Source: Sphingomonas sp. PAMC 26621 (GTDB taxonomy: Bacteria; Pseudomonadota; Alphaproteobacteria; Sphingomonadales; Sphingomonadaceae). Taken from it: DNA of 64,000 nucleotides. Both the position numbers and the translations under genes were made by a program. The first letter of the stretch is position 1. Each line of letters starts with the position of its first letter. The notes below the pieces were generated by a model. The model was not told where the DNA came from. It saw only the letters and a program-made list of their open reading frames with translations, and made no database searches. Of the stretch, positions 16,077 to 24,291 are shown piece after piece. The stretch lies in contig NZ_AIDW01000004.1 of assembly GCF_000251145.1 (NCBI RefSeq), positions 186,001 through 250,000 on the forward strand, in the 5' to 3' direction.

Positions 16077-16499
16077 TTACAAACTCGTATTGATCGCGAT
16101 CGGTGCTGCCTGTTCGGTGTTCCACAGCAGCCCGCCCGCGCTATAAGCCGTCGCGGTCGCGCCGGTGCGGCGTTGCGCTTCCTGCGCGATCGCGCCGAGC
16201 AGATCGTCAGACAGCGCGATTTGCCGTTCGAGGACCACGGCATTGGCGCGCGCCGCCTGCATCAGGGCTTCCGACGCCGTTGCCAGCACCGCGCGGGTGT
16301 CCGGATCGAGCGTCGCCTGCCAGCCCGGGGTCTCGCGGTCGTTCCGCGCGAGCCGAGTCTCAAGCGCGGCGACGACGCGGCCCTTGGCCGTGGCAAGTTC
16401 GCCGATCCGGCGATAGCCGCCGGGCCGGGCGAGCAGGTCGCTCTCCTCGCCGATCAGGAGCGTGAGCGACTGGACGAGATCGAGGAGTTCAGCGGGCAT
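16077..16499 (-). CDS. FlgN-like flagellar export chaperone
   Basis: 140 residues, nearly all helical, with no signal peptide or membrane segment. It follows flgI and flgJ with an 11-bp overlap, a place often taken by FlgN-type chaperones for the hook-associated proteins FlgK and FlgL. The pattern LLDLVQSLTLLIGEESDLLARPGGYRRIGELATAKGRVVAALE (read in two pieces around PGG) resembles the L-x-x-E...L...D...L...K FlgN layout. The assignment is by context and helix pattern, not by strong motifs. Confidence 0.6.
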   Translation of the reverse strand: MPAELLDLVQSLTLLIGEESDLLARPGGYRRIGELATAKGRVVAALETRLARNDRETPGWQATLDPDTRAVLATASEALMQAARANAVVLERQIALSDDLLGAIAQEAQRRTGATATAYSAGGLLWNTEQAAPIAINTSL

Positions 16500-16800
16500 C
16501 GGGGGTTCCTTGCTGGAGGCGCAGGATTTGGTCGAGGACGCTCGGCGCGAGGCCGAGCCCGCCGCGCGCGGCCATTGCGGTGCCGAGCTTCTCCGCGAGC
16601 ACGCCGCGGAACACGTCCTCGCCATTGCCGCCCGAGAATTCGCCGGGGTCGACGCTTTCCATCATCAGCTGCGTCATCTGGCCGAGGAACACCGCCTCGA
16701 ACGATTCCGCGGTCTTGCGGTCCTTCGGGGTCGCCGTCGGTGTCGCTGTCGGGGCGGGCGTGGCGGGCACAGCGAGGGCGGGGCGCGCGGAGTCCATCAT
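16489..16800 (-). CDS. flgJ: FlgJ-like rod-binding protein (no muramidase domain)
   Basis: 103 residues. The Rod-binding domain is recognised in RKTAESFEAVFLGQMTQLMM and GNGEDVFRGVLAEKLGTAMA, followed by GLGLAPSVLDQILRLQ. The peptidoglycan-hydrolase domain of enterobacterial FlgJ is absent, as is usual in alphaproteobacteria where a separate lytic enzyme is used. It overlaps the flgI stop (ATGA) and is translationally coupled. Confidence 0.88.
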   Translation of the reverse strand: MMDSARPALAVPATPAPTATPTATPKDRKTAESFEAVFLGQMTQLMMESVDPGEFSGGNGEDVFRGVLAEKLGTAMAARGGLGLAPSVLDQILRLQQGTPDAR

Positions 16801-17924
16801 TGCACCTGGATATCGGCCTGAAGCGCGCCTGCGCTCTTCACCGCCTGGAGGATCGTGATCAGGTCGCGCGGGCTGACCCCGAGCGTGTTGAGCCCGGAGA
16901 CGAGTGCCGCGAGCGTCGGTTCCCCGCCGACCAGCCCGAGCGAGGCGTTGTTGCCGTCGTTGACGGTGATCGCCGTGCGCGGGACGGTCGTCGTCTGGCC
17001 GTTCGACAAGGGCGCGGGTTGCGACACGACCGGGCTTTCGGTGACGCTGATCGTCAGCCCGCCCTGCGCGATCGCGACCGGGCTGATCCGCACGTCCGCG
17101 CCCATCACGACCGTTCCCGACGCCTCGTTGATGACGACGCGCGCGGGCTGATCGACCTTGACCGGCAGATTCTCGATCGCGCCGACCAGGTCGACCATCG
17201 ATCCGCCGAAGCCGCTGCCCGAATGCAGCTCGACCGTGGCGGGGTCGAGCACCGTCGCGGTCCCCGCGAACCGGCCGTTGACCGCCGCCGCGATCGTGTT
17301 GGCGGTGGTGAAATCGGGGTTCTTGAGCGCGAGCTTGAGCGTCGTTGCGGAGCGCAGTGCGTAGGGCACTTCGCGCTCGATGATCGCGCCGTCCGCGATC
17401 CGCGCGGAAGTGGCGACGCCGCGGCTGACGCTCGCGCCGGCCCCTTGCGCCTTGAACCCCGAGACCGCGAGCGGCCCCTGCGCGACCGCATAGATCTCGC
17501 CGTCGAGCGCGCGCAGCGAGGAGACGATCAGCGTGCCGCCCTGCAGGCTGGTGGCATCGCCGATCGCCGAGACGGTGACGTCGATCCGCGAGCCGGTGCG
17601 CGCGAACGGCGGCATCGTCGCGGTGATCGAGACCGCGGCGACGTTCTGCGTCTTGAGCGGGGAGCCGCGCACGTTGACCCCCATCCGCTCGAGCATCGCC
17701 TGGAGCGATTCCTCGGTGAACGGCGCGTTGCGCGTGCGGTCGCCGGTGCCCGCGAGCCCGACGACGATGCCATAGCCGACCAGCTGGTTGGAGCGGACGT
17801 TCTCGACGTCAACGACATCCTTGATCCGCCCGTTGGCGAGCGCCGCCGGAGCCGCCAGCACCATCGCGAGCGTGGCAAGCATGCGGATCACCCTCAAGGC
17901 CTGAAGCGTCGCGACGCTGCGCAT
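16797..17924 (-). CDS. flgI: Flagellar P-ring protein FlgI
   Basis: 375 residues from the ATG at 17924, preceded by AGGGGAAGGGAAAT; the GTG at 17948 lacks such a site. Signal peptide 1-31 (cleavage after AALA). Family motifs are RIKDVVDVENVRSNQLVGYG, VVGLAGTGDR, MLERMGVNV, KTQNVAAVSITATMPPFARTG, and the end GVSPRDLITILQAVKSAGAL. FlgI polymerises around the rod in the periplasm. It leads flgI-flgJ-flgN and is divergent from fliX, the same flgI/fliX divergence described in Caulobacter. FlgH, its usual upstream neighbour, is 13.5 kb away on the other strand. Confidence 0.97.
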   Translation of the reverse strand: MRSVATLQALRVIRMLATLAMVLAAPAALANGRIKDVVDVENVRSNQLVGYGIVVGLAGTGDRTRNAPFTEESLQAMLERMGVNVRGSPLKTQNVAAVSITATMPPFARTGSRIDVTVSAIGDATSLQGGTLIVSSLRALDGEIYAVAQGPLAVSGFKAQGAGASVSRGVATSARIADGAIIEREVPYALRSATTLKLALKNPDFTTANTIAAAVNGRFAGTATVLDPATVELHSGSGFGGSMVDLVGAIENLPVKVDQPARVVINEASGTVVMGADVRISPVAIAQGGLTISVTESPVVSQPAPLSNGQTTTVPRTAITVNDGNNASLGLVGGEPTLAALVSGLNTLGVSPRDLITILQAVKSAGALQADIQVQ

Positions 17925-17960
17925 ATTTCCCTTCCCCTCGGTCACCAAAGACCGTTCGCT

Positions 17961-17971
17961 TCTCTTATAGG
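17961..17971. promoter_or_regulatory. Weaker flagellar TATAAG element between flgI and fliX
   Basis: Plus strand TCTCTTATAGG; minus strand reads CCTATAAGAGA, 39 nt before the flgI ATG. It differs from the stronger copies in three positions and is included because of its matching place in a divergent flagellar gap. Confidence 0.4.
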
Positions 17972-17982
17972 AAGACAGAGCG

Positions 17983-18420
17983 GTGACGGTTCGCCGGGGA
18001 GAACGGGTTTTGCGCGTCGAAGGGGTTTCGGTGCCGGTTCAGGCGTTGCTCGCGGCGCTGCCGCGCGCGACCGCCGGGTTCCGCGCGACCGACGCCGCGC
18101 CCGCCGCAACCGAACTGCCCGCGCCACCGCGCCCGCTGCAGGCGGCGACCTCGGTCCAGATGCTCGTCGCGCTGGCGGCGACCGAACCCCCGCGCGAGCG
18201 CCGCCGCCGGCTTGTCGCCGAGGTCGATCACGGCCTCGGGCTGCTCGAACGGCTCCACGCCGCCACGGCCGCCGGCGTGGCCCCGCCCGCGATGCTCACC
18301 GAGCTGGCGGACTGGGCGGCGCGGTTCGTTCCGCCCGACGATCCCCAGGCCGCCGCAATCGCGCGCGACGTCGAACTGCGCGTCCGCGTCGAGCTCGCGC
18401 GGCACGAACGACACCTGTAA
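17983..18420 (+). CDS. fliX: FliX, class II flagellar assembly regulator
   Basis: 145 residues from a GTG with AGGAAG about eight bases upstream. The family pattern is visible: a Thr/Arg basic N-terminus, Ala/Pro-rich middle, RRRRLVAEVDHGLGLLERL (RR..RG...LD.L..L) and the C-terminal IARDVELRVRVELARHE, matching the FliX ending I..I.LRA.VELAK. In Caulobacter, FliX binds FlbD and couples completion of the early basal body to FlbD activity, and its gene is divergent from flgI, as here. Its likely partner is the FlbD-like protein at 7732-9033. Confidence 0.85.
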   Translation: MTVRRGERVLRVEGVSVPVQALLAALPRATAGFRATDAAPAATELPAPPRPLQAATSVQMLVALAATEPPRERRRRLVAEVDHGLGLLERLHAATAAGVAPPAMLTELADWAARFVPPDDPQAAAIARDVELRVRVELARHERHL

Positions 18421-18431
18421 CCCCGCCTGCG

Positions 18432-18460
18432 TTGACGGTCAGCACTATGGACCATATACG
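18432..18460 (+). promoter_or_regulatory. Sigma-70-type promoter of the ParD-like/map operon
   Basis: TTGACG (18432-18437) and TATACG (18455-18460) are separated by 17 bp. The inverted repeat at 18450-18472 covers the -10 hexamer. Confidence 0.55.
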
Positions 18461-18472
18461 GTTCATATGGTC
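18450..18472. promoter_or_regulatory. Perfect inverted repeat overlapping the -10 box, candidate autoregulatory operator
   Basis: GACCATAT-7 nt-ATATGGTC: two perfect 8-bp arms. Ribbon-helix-helix antitoxins of the ParD type commonly bind palindromes over their own promoters, so the product of the first gene is the expected ligand. Confidence 0.6.
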
Positions 18473-18492
18473 TGGTTAGGCAAGGCGGTGAT

Positions 18493-18711
18493 ATGGGTAT
18501 CGTGAAGATCGACGACGTTTTGCACGAGGATGCGCGACTGGCGGCGAGCGTGATGTGCCGCTCGATCAACGCGCAGGCCGAATTCTGGATGAAGATCGGG
18601 ATGCTTGCGGAAGCGCATCCGACCTTGTCGTTCAACGACATCGTCACTGCGCAACTGGCGTCCGCGCGGGTCCATCGGCCCGAGATCGCTGCGCCGCGCG
18701 ACACCGTCTGA
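18493..18711 (+). CDS. ParD-like antitoxin-family protein
   Basis: 72 residues matching the ParD_like family, notably MGIVKIDDVLHEDARLAASV, MCRSINAQAEFWMKIGMLAE and PTLSFNDIV. The fold is expected to be ribbon-helix-helix (DNA binding through the N-terminal strand VKIDD) with a C-terminal tail that would cover a partner. There is no ParE/RelE toxin beside it; instead a complete methionine aminopeptidase gene begins one base after its stop. The ATG has AAGG seven bases upstream. It is the first gene of the operon under the 18450-18472 palindrome. Confidence 0.85.
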   Translation: MGIVKIDDVLHEDARLAASVMCRSINAQAEFWMKIGMLAEAHPTLSFNDIVTAQLASARVHRPEIAAPRDTV

Positions 18712-18712
18712 G

Positions 18713-19483
18713 ATGATCAAGACCGCTGCCGAAATCGCGCTGCTGCGCGTGTCGGGGAAATTGCTCGCGTCCGTTTTCGAGATGCTCGACACGCAGGATC
18801 TGGTCGGCATGACGACGTTGCAGGTTAACGACCTAGTCGAGCGGTTCATCACCGTGGATCTCGCATCGCGCCCCGCGAGCAAGGGGCAATACGGGTTTCA
18901 ATACGTGCTCAACTGCTCGATCAACCACGTCGTCTGCCACGGCGTCCCCAGCGCGGACGCGGTGATCGCGGCGGGCGACATCATCAACCTCGACATCACG
19001 CTCGAGAAGAACGGCTTCATCGCGGATTCGAGCAAGACCTATATCGTCGGTACGGCAACCCCCGCCGCGCGGCGGCTGGTGCGCGTGACGCAGGAAGCGA
19101 TGTGGAAGGGGATCGGCGCCGTGCGGCCCGGCGCGCATCTCGGCGACATCGGCTTCGCGATCGAACGCCATGCCAAGTGGAACGGATATGCGGTCGTGCG
19201 CGACTATGCCGGGCACGGCATCGGTCGCGAGATGCACGAGGAACCGACCGTCCTGCATTTCGGCCGCGCCGGGACCGGGATGCTGCTGCGCGAGGGGATG
19301 GTCTTCACGATCGAGCCGATGCTCAACCAGGGCACCCGCAAGGTTTCGACCAAGGCGGATGGCTGGACCGTCGTCACCAACGACGGCAAATTGTCCGCGC
19401 AGTTCGAGCATACCGTCACAGTGACCGCCACCGGGGTCGAGGTGCTGACGCTGCGTCAGGGGGAAACCGCGGGCGAGCGGTAG
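18713..19483 (+). CDS. map: Type I methionine aminopeptidase
   Basis: 256 residues. The pita-bread fold and all five metal ligands are present: INLDIT and FIADSSKTY (two Asp), GHGIGREMHEEP (His), FTIEPML (Glu) and AQFEHTV (Glu), plus the active-site histidine in NHVVCHGVPS. It removes the initiator methionine from nascent proteins. It starts one base after the ParD-like stop, so the two are one operon. It lies inside the flagellar region, away from the ribosomal loci that usually hold the housekeeping map, so it may be a second, regulated copy. Confidence 0.93.
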   Translation: MIKTAAEIALLRVSGKLLASVFEMLDTQDLVGMTTLQVNDLVERFITVDLASRPASKGQYGFQYVLNCSINHVVCHGVPSADAVIAAGDIINLDITLEKNGFIADSSKTYIVGTATPAARRLVRVTQEAMWKGIGAVRPGAHLGDIGFAIERHAKWNGYAVVRDYAGHGIGREMHEEPTVLHFGRAGTGMLLREGMVFTIEPMLNQGTRKVSTKADGWTVVTNDGKLSAQFEHTVTVTATGVEVLTLRQGETAGER

Positions 19484-19569
19484 CATCCTTCAACGTGATG
19501 CAGGTGGGCGACGCGCAAAACGAACGGGGAGGGGCAATTCGCAGGAATGCCCCTCCCCATCGATGGTCT

Positions 19570-21468
19570 TCAGAACTCGTCCCAATCGTCCTTGTCGCGC
19601 ACCAGCGCGGGGATCGCGGCGGCGGGGAGCGGCTTGACCGGTGCGAGATAGGCGGGCGTCGTCTTGGCCGGTGCGGCATTTTTAGCAGCCGCCTTCGCAA
19701 CGGGCCTGGCGACCGTCTTTGCCGTCGTCACGTGCTGCCCGATCGTGAACACCGCCGCCTTCTGCGTCAGCGTCCCGACTTCGCCGTTGAGGTTGCGCGC
19801 GGCGGCGGAGGCCTCCTCGACCATCGCCGCATTCTTCTGCGTCCCTTCGTCCATGTCGTGGATCGCGGTGGCGATCTGCTGGATCGCGGCGGCCTGCGCG
19901 GCATTGTCCACCGACATCGAGGCGAGCAGCTCGTGCACCACGCCGACATCGTCCGAAATCGCGAGCAGCGCGCGATCGACCTTGTGGACCGCGTCGACCG
20001 CGAGGACGACGTCGTTCTGCGTCGTGGTCAATTGCTCGCGGGCGCGCTTGGCTTCTTCCTCGGAGCGCATCGCGAGCTGCCCGACGAGATCCGCGACCAC
20101 CGCGAAGCCGCGCCCGGATTCGCCCGCGCGCCCCGCCTCGACCGCGGCGTTCATCGCGAGCACGCGGGTCTGGAATGCGATCTTGTCGAGCCCCTCGATC
20201 ACGCTGTTGATCCCCTTCGCGCTGTCCGACACGCGGTGCATCGCCTGGACCGCCTCGCCCGCGGTGCCGCGACCGGTGCCGACCGTCGCGATCGCCTGGT
20301 CCGCGCGCTCGACCGTACGGTGCGCATTGTCAGCGCCGGTGCGGAGCCGGTCGTTGATCTGCGTGACCGCAGCCGAGGTTTCCTCCAGCGACGCGGCGCT
20401 CGCCTCGGTCCGGCGGGCAAGGTCTTCCGATGCCTGTTCGATCTCGCTCGATCCCGCACGGATCGTCCGCGCGCTGTCCGACACCGCGCCGATCAGGTCG
20501 CGCAGGCTGGCGAGCGCGGCGTTGTAATGCGCCCGCAACTCGGCGTAGCTCGGCGGGAACTCGCGCGTGATCGGCTGGGTCAGGTCGCCCTTCGCCATCC
20601 GCTCGAGATGCCCCGAGACGGTCTCGATCACCATCGCCTGGTCCGCGTCGGCAATCTTCTTCGCGGCGGCCTGCCGGTCCTGTTCGACCGCATTGTCGCG
20701 GAACACCAGCAACGCGCGGGCCATTGCGCCGACTTCGTCGCGCCGTTCGGTGCCGTCGACGTCGATCGCGTTGGTCCCGCCGGCAAGCGTGCGCATGCCC
20801 TTCTCGAGCGCGCCAAGCGGCCCCGTGATCGTCCGCTGCGTCACCAGGATGCTGGCGCCGATCGCGACGATCACGCCGATCACGCCGATCAGCACCAGGC
20901 TGTGCTGCGTCGCGGACGCGCGCGCCGCGAGCGCGGCCGTGGTGTCGTTCGAGGCGGTTTCGCGCGTGTCGATCAGCGTGGCGATACTCTCCCTGAACTG
21001 CGCGGCAAGCTGGTCGGCCTCGCTCAACGAGCGGCGCGCGCCGTCATTGTCGTTGCGCAGGCCCTGCTCCATCGCGTGCCCGACGCTGGCATCGAGGCGC
21101 GACAATCGCGTTTCGATCGCGCGAAGCGCTGCGGCGGCGGCGGGTTCGGCCTGTGCCACCTTCCGCAGCAGGTCATGCGCCTCGGCGGTGTCGCGGCGTT
21201 CCTGCGCGGCGGCGTCGCGCGCTTCCTTGCTGGCGCCGTCATACGCCATCGTCTTGTAACCGGCATAGACCAGCGATCCTGACAGATCGCTGATCCGCGC
21301 CAGCCGCGTATCGTTGGGCAGGGTCGTCCCCGACAGCGCGGCATAGCCGGTGCTGATCGAGCCCAATTGGCTTGCGCCGTTGAACACGACGAACAGGGTC
21401 ACGACCCCGAGCGACAGGATCAGGACCGCGATCTTGATCGCGATCTTGAGATTGGTGAAGAAGGTCAT
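19570..21468 (-). CDS. Methyl-accepting chemotaxis protein with C-terminal CheR-tether pentapeptide
   Basis: 632 residues. Order: transmembrane helix (about 8-30), helical periplasmic sensor domain (about 31-195), second helix (about 196-215), HAMP (about 215-270), then the signalling domain with the hairpin GLDKIAFQTRVLAMNAAVEAGRAG, where LAMNAAVEAARAGE is usual. An Ala/Lys/Pro-rich linker of about 60 residues leads to the end KDDWDEF, a W-x-x-F pentapeptide of the kind that tethers CheR/CheB. ATG at 21468. The TATAAT element at 21532-21537 lies 63 nt upstream. It is probably monocistronic and faces map convergently. Confidence 0.93.
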   Translation of the reverse strand: MTFFTNLKIAIKIAVLILSLGVVTLFVVFNGASQLGSISTGYAALSGTTLPNDTRLARISDLSGSLVYAGYKTMAYDGASKEARDAAAQERRDTAEAHDLLRKVAQAEPAAAAALRAIETRLSRLDASVGHAMEQGLRNDNDGARRSLSEADQLAAQFRESIATLIDTRETASNDTTAALAARASATQHSLVLIGVIGVIVAIGASILVTQRTITGPLGALEKGMRTLAGGTNAIDVDGTERRDEVGAMARALLVFRDNAVEQDRQAAAKKIADADQAMVIETVSGHLERMAKGDLTQPITREFPPSYAELRAHYNAALASLRDLIGAVSDSARTIRAGSSEIEQASEDLARRTEASAASLEETSAAVTQINDRLRTGADNAHRTVERADQAIATVGTGRGTAGEAVQAMHRVSDSAKGINSVIEGLDKIAFQTRVLAMNAAVEAGRAGESGRGFAVVADLVGQLAMRSEEEAKRAREQLTTTQNDVVLAVDAVHKVDRALLAISDDVGVVHELLASMSVDNAAQAAAIQQIATAIHDMDEGTQKNAAMVEEASAAARNLNGEVGTLTQKAAVFTIGQHVTTAKTVARPVAKAAAKNAAPAKTTPAYLAPVKPLPAAAIPALVRDKDDWDEF

Positions 21469-21528
21469 CGTTGCCCCTTTGCGTGCAAGACTCCACCGCA
21501 CGGAAGGAGCGGCGATGGATCGATCCCG

Positions 21529-21539
21529 GATATTATAGA
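21529..21539 (-). promoter_or_regulatory. Flagellar TATAAT-type element upstream of the chemoreceptor
   Basis: Minus strand TCTATAATATC, 63 nt before the ATG of the chemoreceptor. It differs from the 15489 and 26281 copies at the two outermost positions on one side. Confidence 0.55.
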
Positions 21540-21580
21540 GTGCAGGCGGCGCGCCCGTTGTCGCCCTGCCGACAATTCGC

Positions 21581-22483
21581 TCACCGCAGGTAATCGGCGA
21601 GGCTGAGCCCGCTCAACTGGCTGAACACCGAATAGCTTGCCTGCAGCATTGTCTTCTGTTGCGACAGGTCCATCGCGATCTGCCCGAGATCGGCATCCTC
21701 CTGGGTGCTGATGATCCCCTTGAACAGCGTCGCGCGGTCCTCGGCGCGCGTCGTGAGCGTCTCGGCCTGCGCCTGGCGGTGCCCGTTTTCGGCGTTGAGC
21801 GCGCGAACCCCCGTCATTGCACGGTCGAGCGCGGTTCCGGCGTCCTTCAGCGCGGTGCTCTGCGCCGCGGTCAGCGGGCCGGTGAACGGCCCCGCATCCG
21901 CCAGCTTGCGGAACACCTGTGCGACCGCGCCGCCGAGATCGCTGGCGGAGATGCCGTACACCATGTCGCGATTGTCGCCGACCCGCGCGCTGGCGCGGAC
22001 GCTGCCATTGGTGAAATCCTTGGCGGGGTCGCTCGACAGGTCCTGCAGCGTGGCAGGGGTGAACGGCTTCGCGTCCTGCCCGCCGCCAAACAGCGGAACG
22101 CCGCCCTCCTCGGTATTGAGCAGCGCGGAAAATTGCGCGAACGCGCTCTGGATCGTATCCTGCAGCCCCGCGGTTTCTCCGGTTCCCTTCGCGGTCAGCA
22201 GGCTTTGCTGGAGGTCGGTGCCGAGCGTGTCGATCCCGCTGATCGCGGTGTCGTACAGCGATAGCGTGGTGCCGAGCTGCCTGGCGACGGTCGATTGCGC
22301 CTCGGCGCGCGCCAGCATCGAATGCGTCGTCAGCGTGCGCACCGCATCGCTGCCGAGCGCGGCGAGGTCGTTCGCTTTCTTGCCCGACGCAAGCTGCGCC
22401 TGCGTTTCCGCAAGCCGCGCCTGGTTGCGCTGGATCGCGTCGGCGGTGAGGCGTTGCTGCGGAATGGTGGCGATACGGGTCAT
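21581..22483 (-). CDS. flgL: Flagellar hook-associated protein 3 FlgL
   Basis: 300 residues. The N-terminal helix MTRIATIPQQRLTADAIQRN with LASGKKANDLAALGSDAV, and the C-terminal helix AMDLSQQKTMLQASYSVFSQLSGLSLADYL, are the flagellin-family ends shared by FlgL and FliC; the intermediate length and the place after flgK identify FlgL. It forms the second hook-filament junction ring. The gap to the flgK stop is 11 nt, so it belonged to a flgK-flgL operon whose 5' part is now missing. Confidence 0.92.
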   Translation of the reverse strand: MTRIATIPQQRLTADAIQRNQARLAETQAQLASGKKANDLAALGSDAVRTLTTHSMLARAEAQSTVARQLGTTLSLYDTAISGIDTLGTDLQQSLLTAKGTGETAGLQDTIQSAFAQFSALLNTEEGGVPLFGGGQDAKPFTPATLQDLSSDPAKDFTNGSVRASARVGDNRDMVYGISASDLGGAVAQVFRKLADAGPFTGPLTAAQSTALKDAGTALDRAMTGVRALNAENGHRQAQAETLTTRAEDRATLFKGIISTQEDADLGQIAMDLSQQKTMLQASYSVFSQLSGLSLADYLR

Positions 22484-22494
22484 GCCGGTTCCTT

Positions 22495-23199
22495 TCAACG
22501 GACCATGGTGAGCAGCGTGTCGTACATCGCGTTCACCGTGGAGATGACGCGCGCGGCGGCCGAATAGCTGTTCTGCAGCACGACCATCTGCGACAGTTCC
22601 TCGTCGATGTTGACGCCCGAAAAGCTGTCGCGCCGGTTGACCGCATCGTCGCGCCGCGCGGTCGCCTCGGTCAGCCGCATCTTGGCGAGCGCGGCACTGC
22701 TGCCCGCGCCGCCGAGCACCTGCGCGGCCAGCTTTTCTACCGAAACCGTGCCCGCGACACCGAGGTCGATCGGCTTGCCCTGCGCGTCGGCATAGCCCGC
22801 CGCGCCCGTACGGTCGGTGCTGCCGAGCGCGATTCCGCCGGGCACCGCGCGCGTATCGAGCAGCGCGAGCGGCAGGCGGCCGGTATTGCCCTGGATATCG
22901 GGGCGGATCTTGCCCGACTGGAGCACGCTTGCCCCGCCGGTCAGCCCCGCGATCATCGTGAAGCTGCGCCCGGTCCCCGCGCGATCGGTCGAATCGCCGG
23001 GAATGCTCAGCGAAGCGCCCGCGACAGTGGGGTTGGCGGCGAACCGCATGCGGCCCGTCGCATCGAGCGAGACCTGGCCGAACTGCCCGAGCGGACTTGC
23101 GTTGAGACTGGTGACGAGATCGCCGAACGTGCCCCCCGCGACCGGCGCCAGCGTATATTGCGCGAGCAGCCGCCCCGCACCGTCGCGCAGCATGATCGC
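22495..23199 (-). pseudogene. flgK: 5'-truncated flgK (hook-associated protein 1, C-terminal half only)
   Basis: Only the C-terminal 232 or so residues of FlgK are encoded: from LRDGAGRLLAQYTLAPVAGG through DLVTSLNASPLGQFG to the canonical end GVNIDEELSQMVVLQNSYSA and ARVISTVNAMYDTLL. The N-terminal coiled-coil half (the MSDLL..GTSGL..Y / NNVANA..PGY type start) is absent. FlgK homology ends at about 23199, exactly where flhB begins on the opposite strand; the open frame beyond that point is only the antisense of flhB. Without both terminal helices FlgK cannot assemble, so this copy is non-functional. See the corresponding finding. Confidence 0.8.
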
Positions 23200-24264
23200 A
23201 TGGCCGCGGACAAGGACCAGAAGACTCACGACCCAACCGAAAAACGGCTGAGCGACGCGCGCAAGAAGGGCGATGTCGCGCAGGCACCCGAGCTGCGCCA
23301 CGCGTTCGGCTTCGTCGCGATGCTGATCGCGACCGGCAGCGTCGGCACGATCGCATTCGCGCGGCTCGGCACCGGCCTCGCGCATCTGTGGGGCAATGCC
23401 GAGGCGGTCCCGCTCGCGCCCGACGGCGCGCACGCGCTGCTGACCGCGCTGTTCGGCGCGACCTTTACCGCGCTGCTGCCATTGTTCGCGTGCCTCGTCG
23501 GGTGCGCGCTGGTCGGCGGGGTGGTGCAGGCGCGCCCGATGCTGGTGTGGTCGCGGATCGCGCCCAAATGGTCCAAGCTGTCGCCGATTGCGGGGGCGAA
23601 GCGGCTGTTCGGTCCGCGCGCGCTGGTCGAATTCGGCAAGACGCTCGCCAAGCTGGTCGGGGTGGGTACGATCGCGGGTGTCGCCCTGCGGCCGTTCGTG
23701 CCGGGGTTCGAGACGCTGGTCGGGCTCGATCCGATGGCGATTGGCACGGTCGCGGGCGGGATCGTCGCGCAGCTGATCCGCTCGGTCGCGATCCTCGTCG
23801 GCGCGATCGCCTTGTTCGACTTCGTCTGGCAGCGCCGCAGCTGGATGGCGAAGATGCGGATGTCGCTCCAGGAGATCAAGGACGAGCACAAGCAGCAGGA
23901 AGGCGACCCCAAGATCAAGGCCAAGATCCGCGCGATCGGGATGCAGCGCGCGCGGCGGCGGATGATGGCGGCGGTGCCGGGCGCGAGTGTGGTGATCACC
24001 AACCCGACGCATTATGCGGTCGCTTTGCGCTACGATCACGGCAAGGGGTCCGCGCCGATCGTCGTCGCCAAGGGCACCGACGCGGTCGCGCTCAGGATCC
24101 GCGAAGTCGCCACCGCCGCGGGCGTGCCGCTGGTCGAGAACCGCCCGCTCGCGCGCGCGCTGTATGCCAGCGCCGAGATCGACCGCGCGATCCCGGTCGA
24201 ACAGTATGCCGCGGTCGCGGAAGTGATCGGCTACGTCCTGCGGCTGGCGCGCGAACGCGGGTAG
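23200..24264 (+). CDS. flhB: Flagellar biosynthesis protein FlhB (export gate switch)
   Basis: 354 residues. The start MAADKDQKTHDPTEKRLSDA then RKKGDVAQ is the usual FlhB beginning. Four hydrophobic segments (about 35-55, 85-110, 145-165, 185-210) precede the cytoplasmic domain with the self-cleavage site NPTH (268-271, TNPTHYAVAL). FlhB switches export specificity from rod/hook to filament substrates. The ATG lies at the junction with the truncated flgK and has no clear Shine-Dalgarno sequence, the preceding bases being flgK antisense. Its natural leader therefore seems lost. Confidence 0.95.
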   Translation: MAADKDQKTHDPTEKRLSDARKKGDVAQAPELRHAFGFVAMLIATGSVGTIAFARLGTGLAHLWGNAEAVPLAPDGAHALLTALFGATFTALLPLFACLVGCALVGGVVQARPMLVWSRIAPKWSKLSPIAGAKRLFGPRALVEFGKTLAKLVGVGTIAGVALRPFVPGFETLVGLDPMAIGTVAGGIVAQLIRSVAILVGAIALFDFVWQRRSWMAKMRMSLQEIKDEHKQQEGDPKIKAKIRAIGMQRARRRMMAAVPGASVVITNPTHYAVALRYDHGKGSAPIVVAKGTDAVALRIREVATAAGVPLVENRPLARALYASAEIDRAIPVEQYAAVAEVIGYVLRLARERG

Positions 24265-24291
24265 GCGGCATTGGGGCAGCCCGAACCCCTT

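Noticed and set aside
22495-24039. A 514-residue open frame that would give a long FlgK-like protein
   Set aside because: Residues upstream of about 23199 are the antisense of flhB and do not resemble FlgK; only the C-terminal half is real homology.
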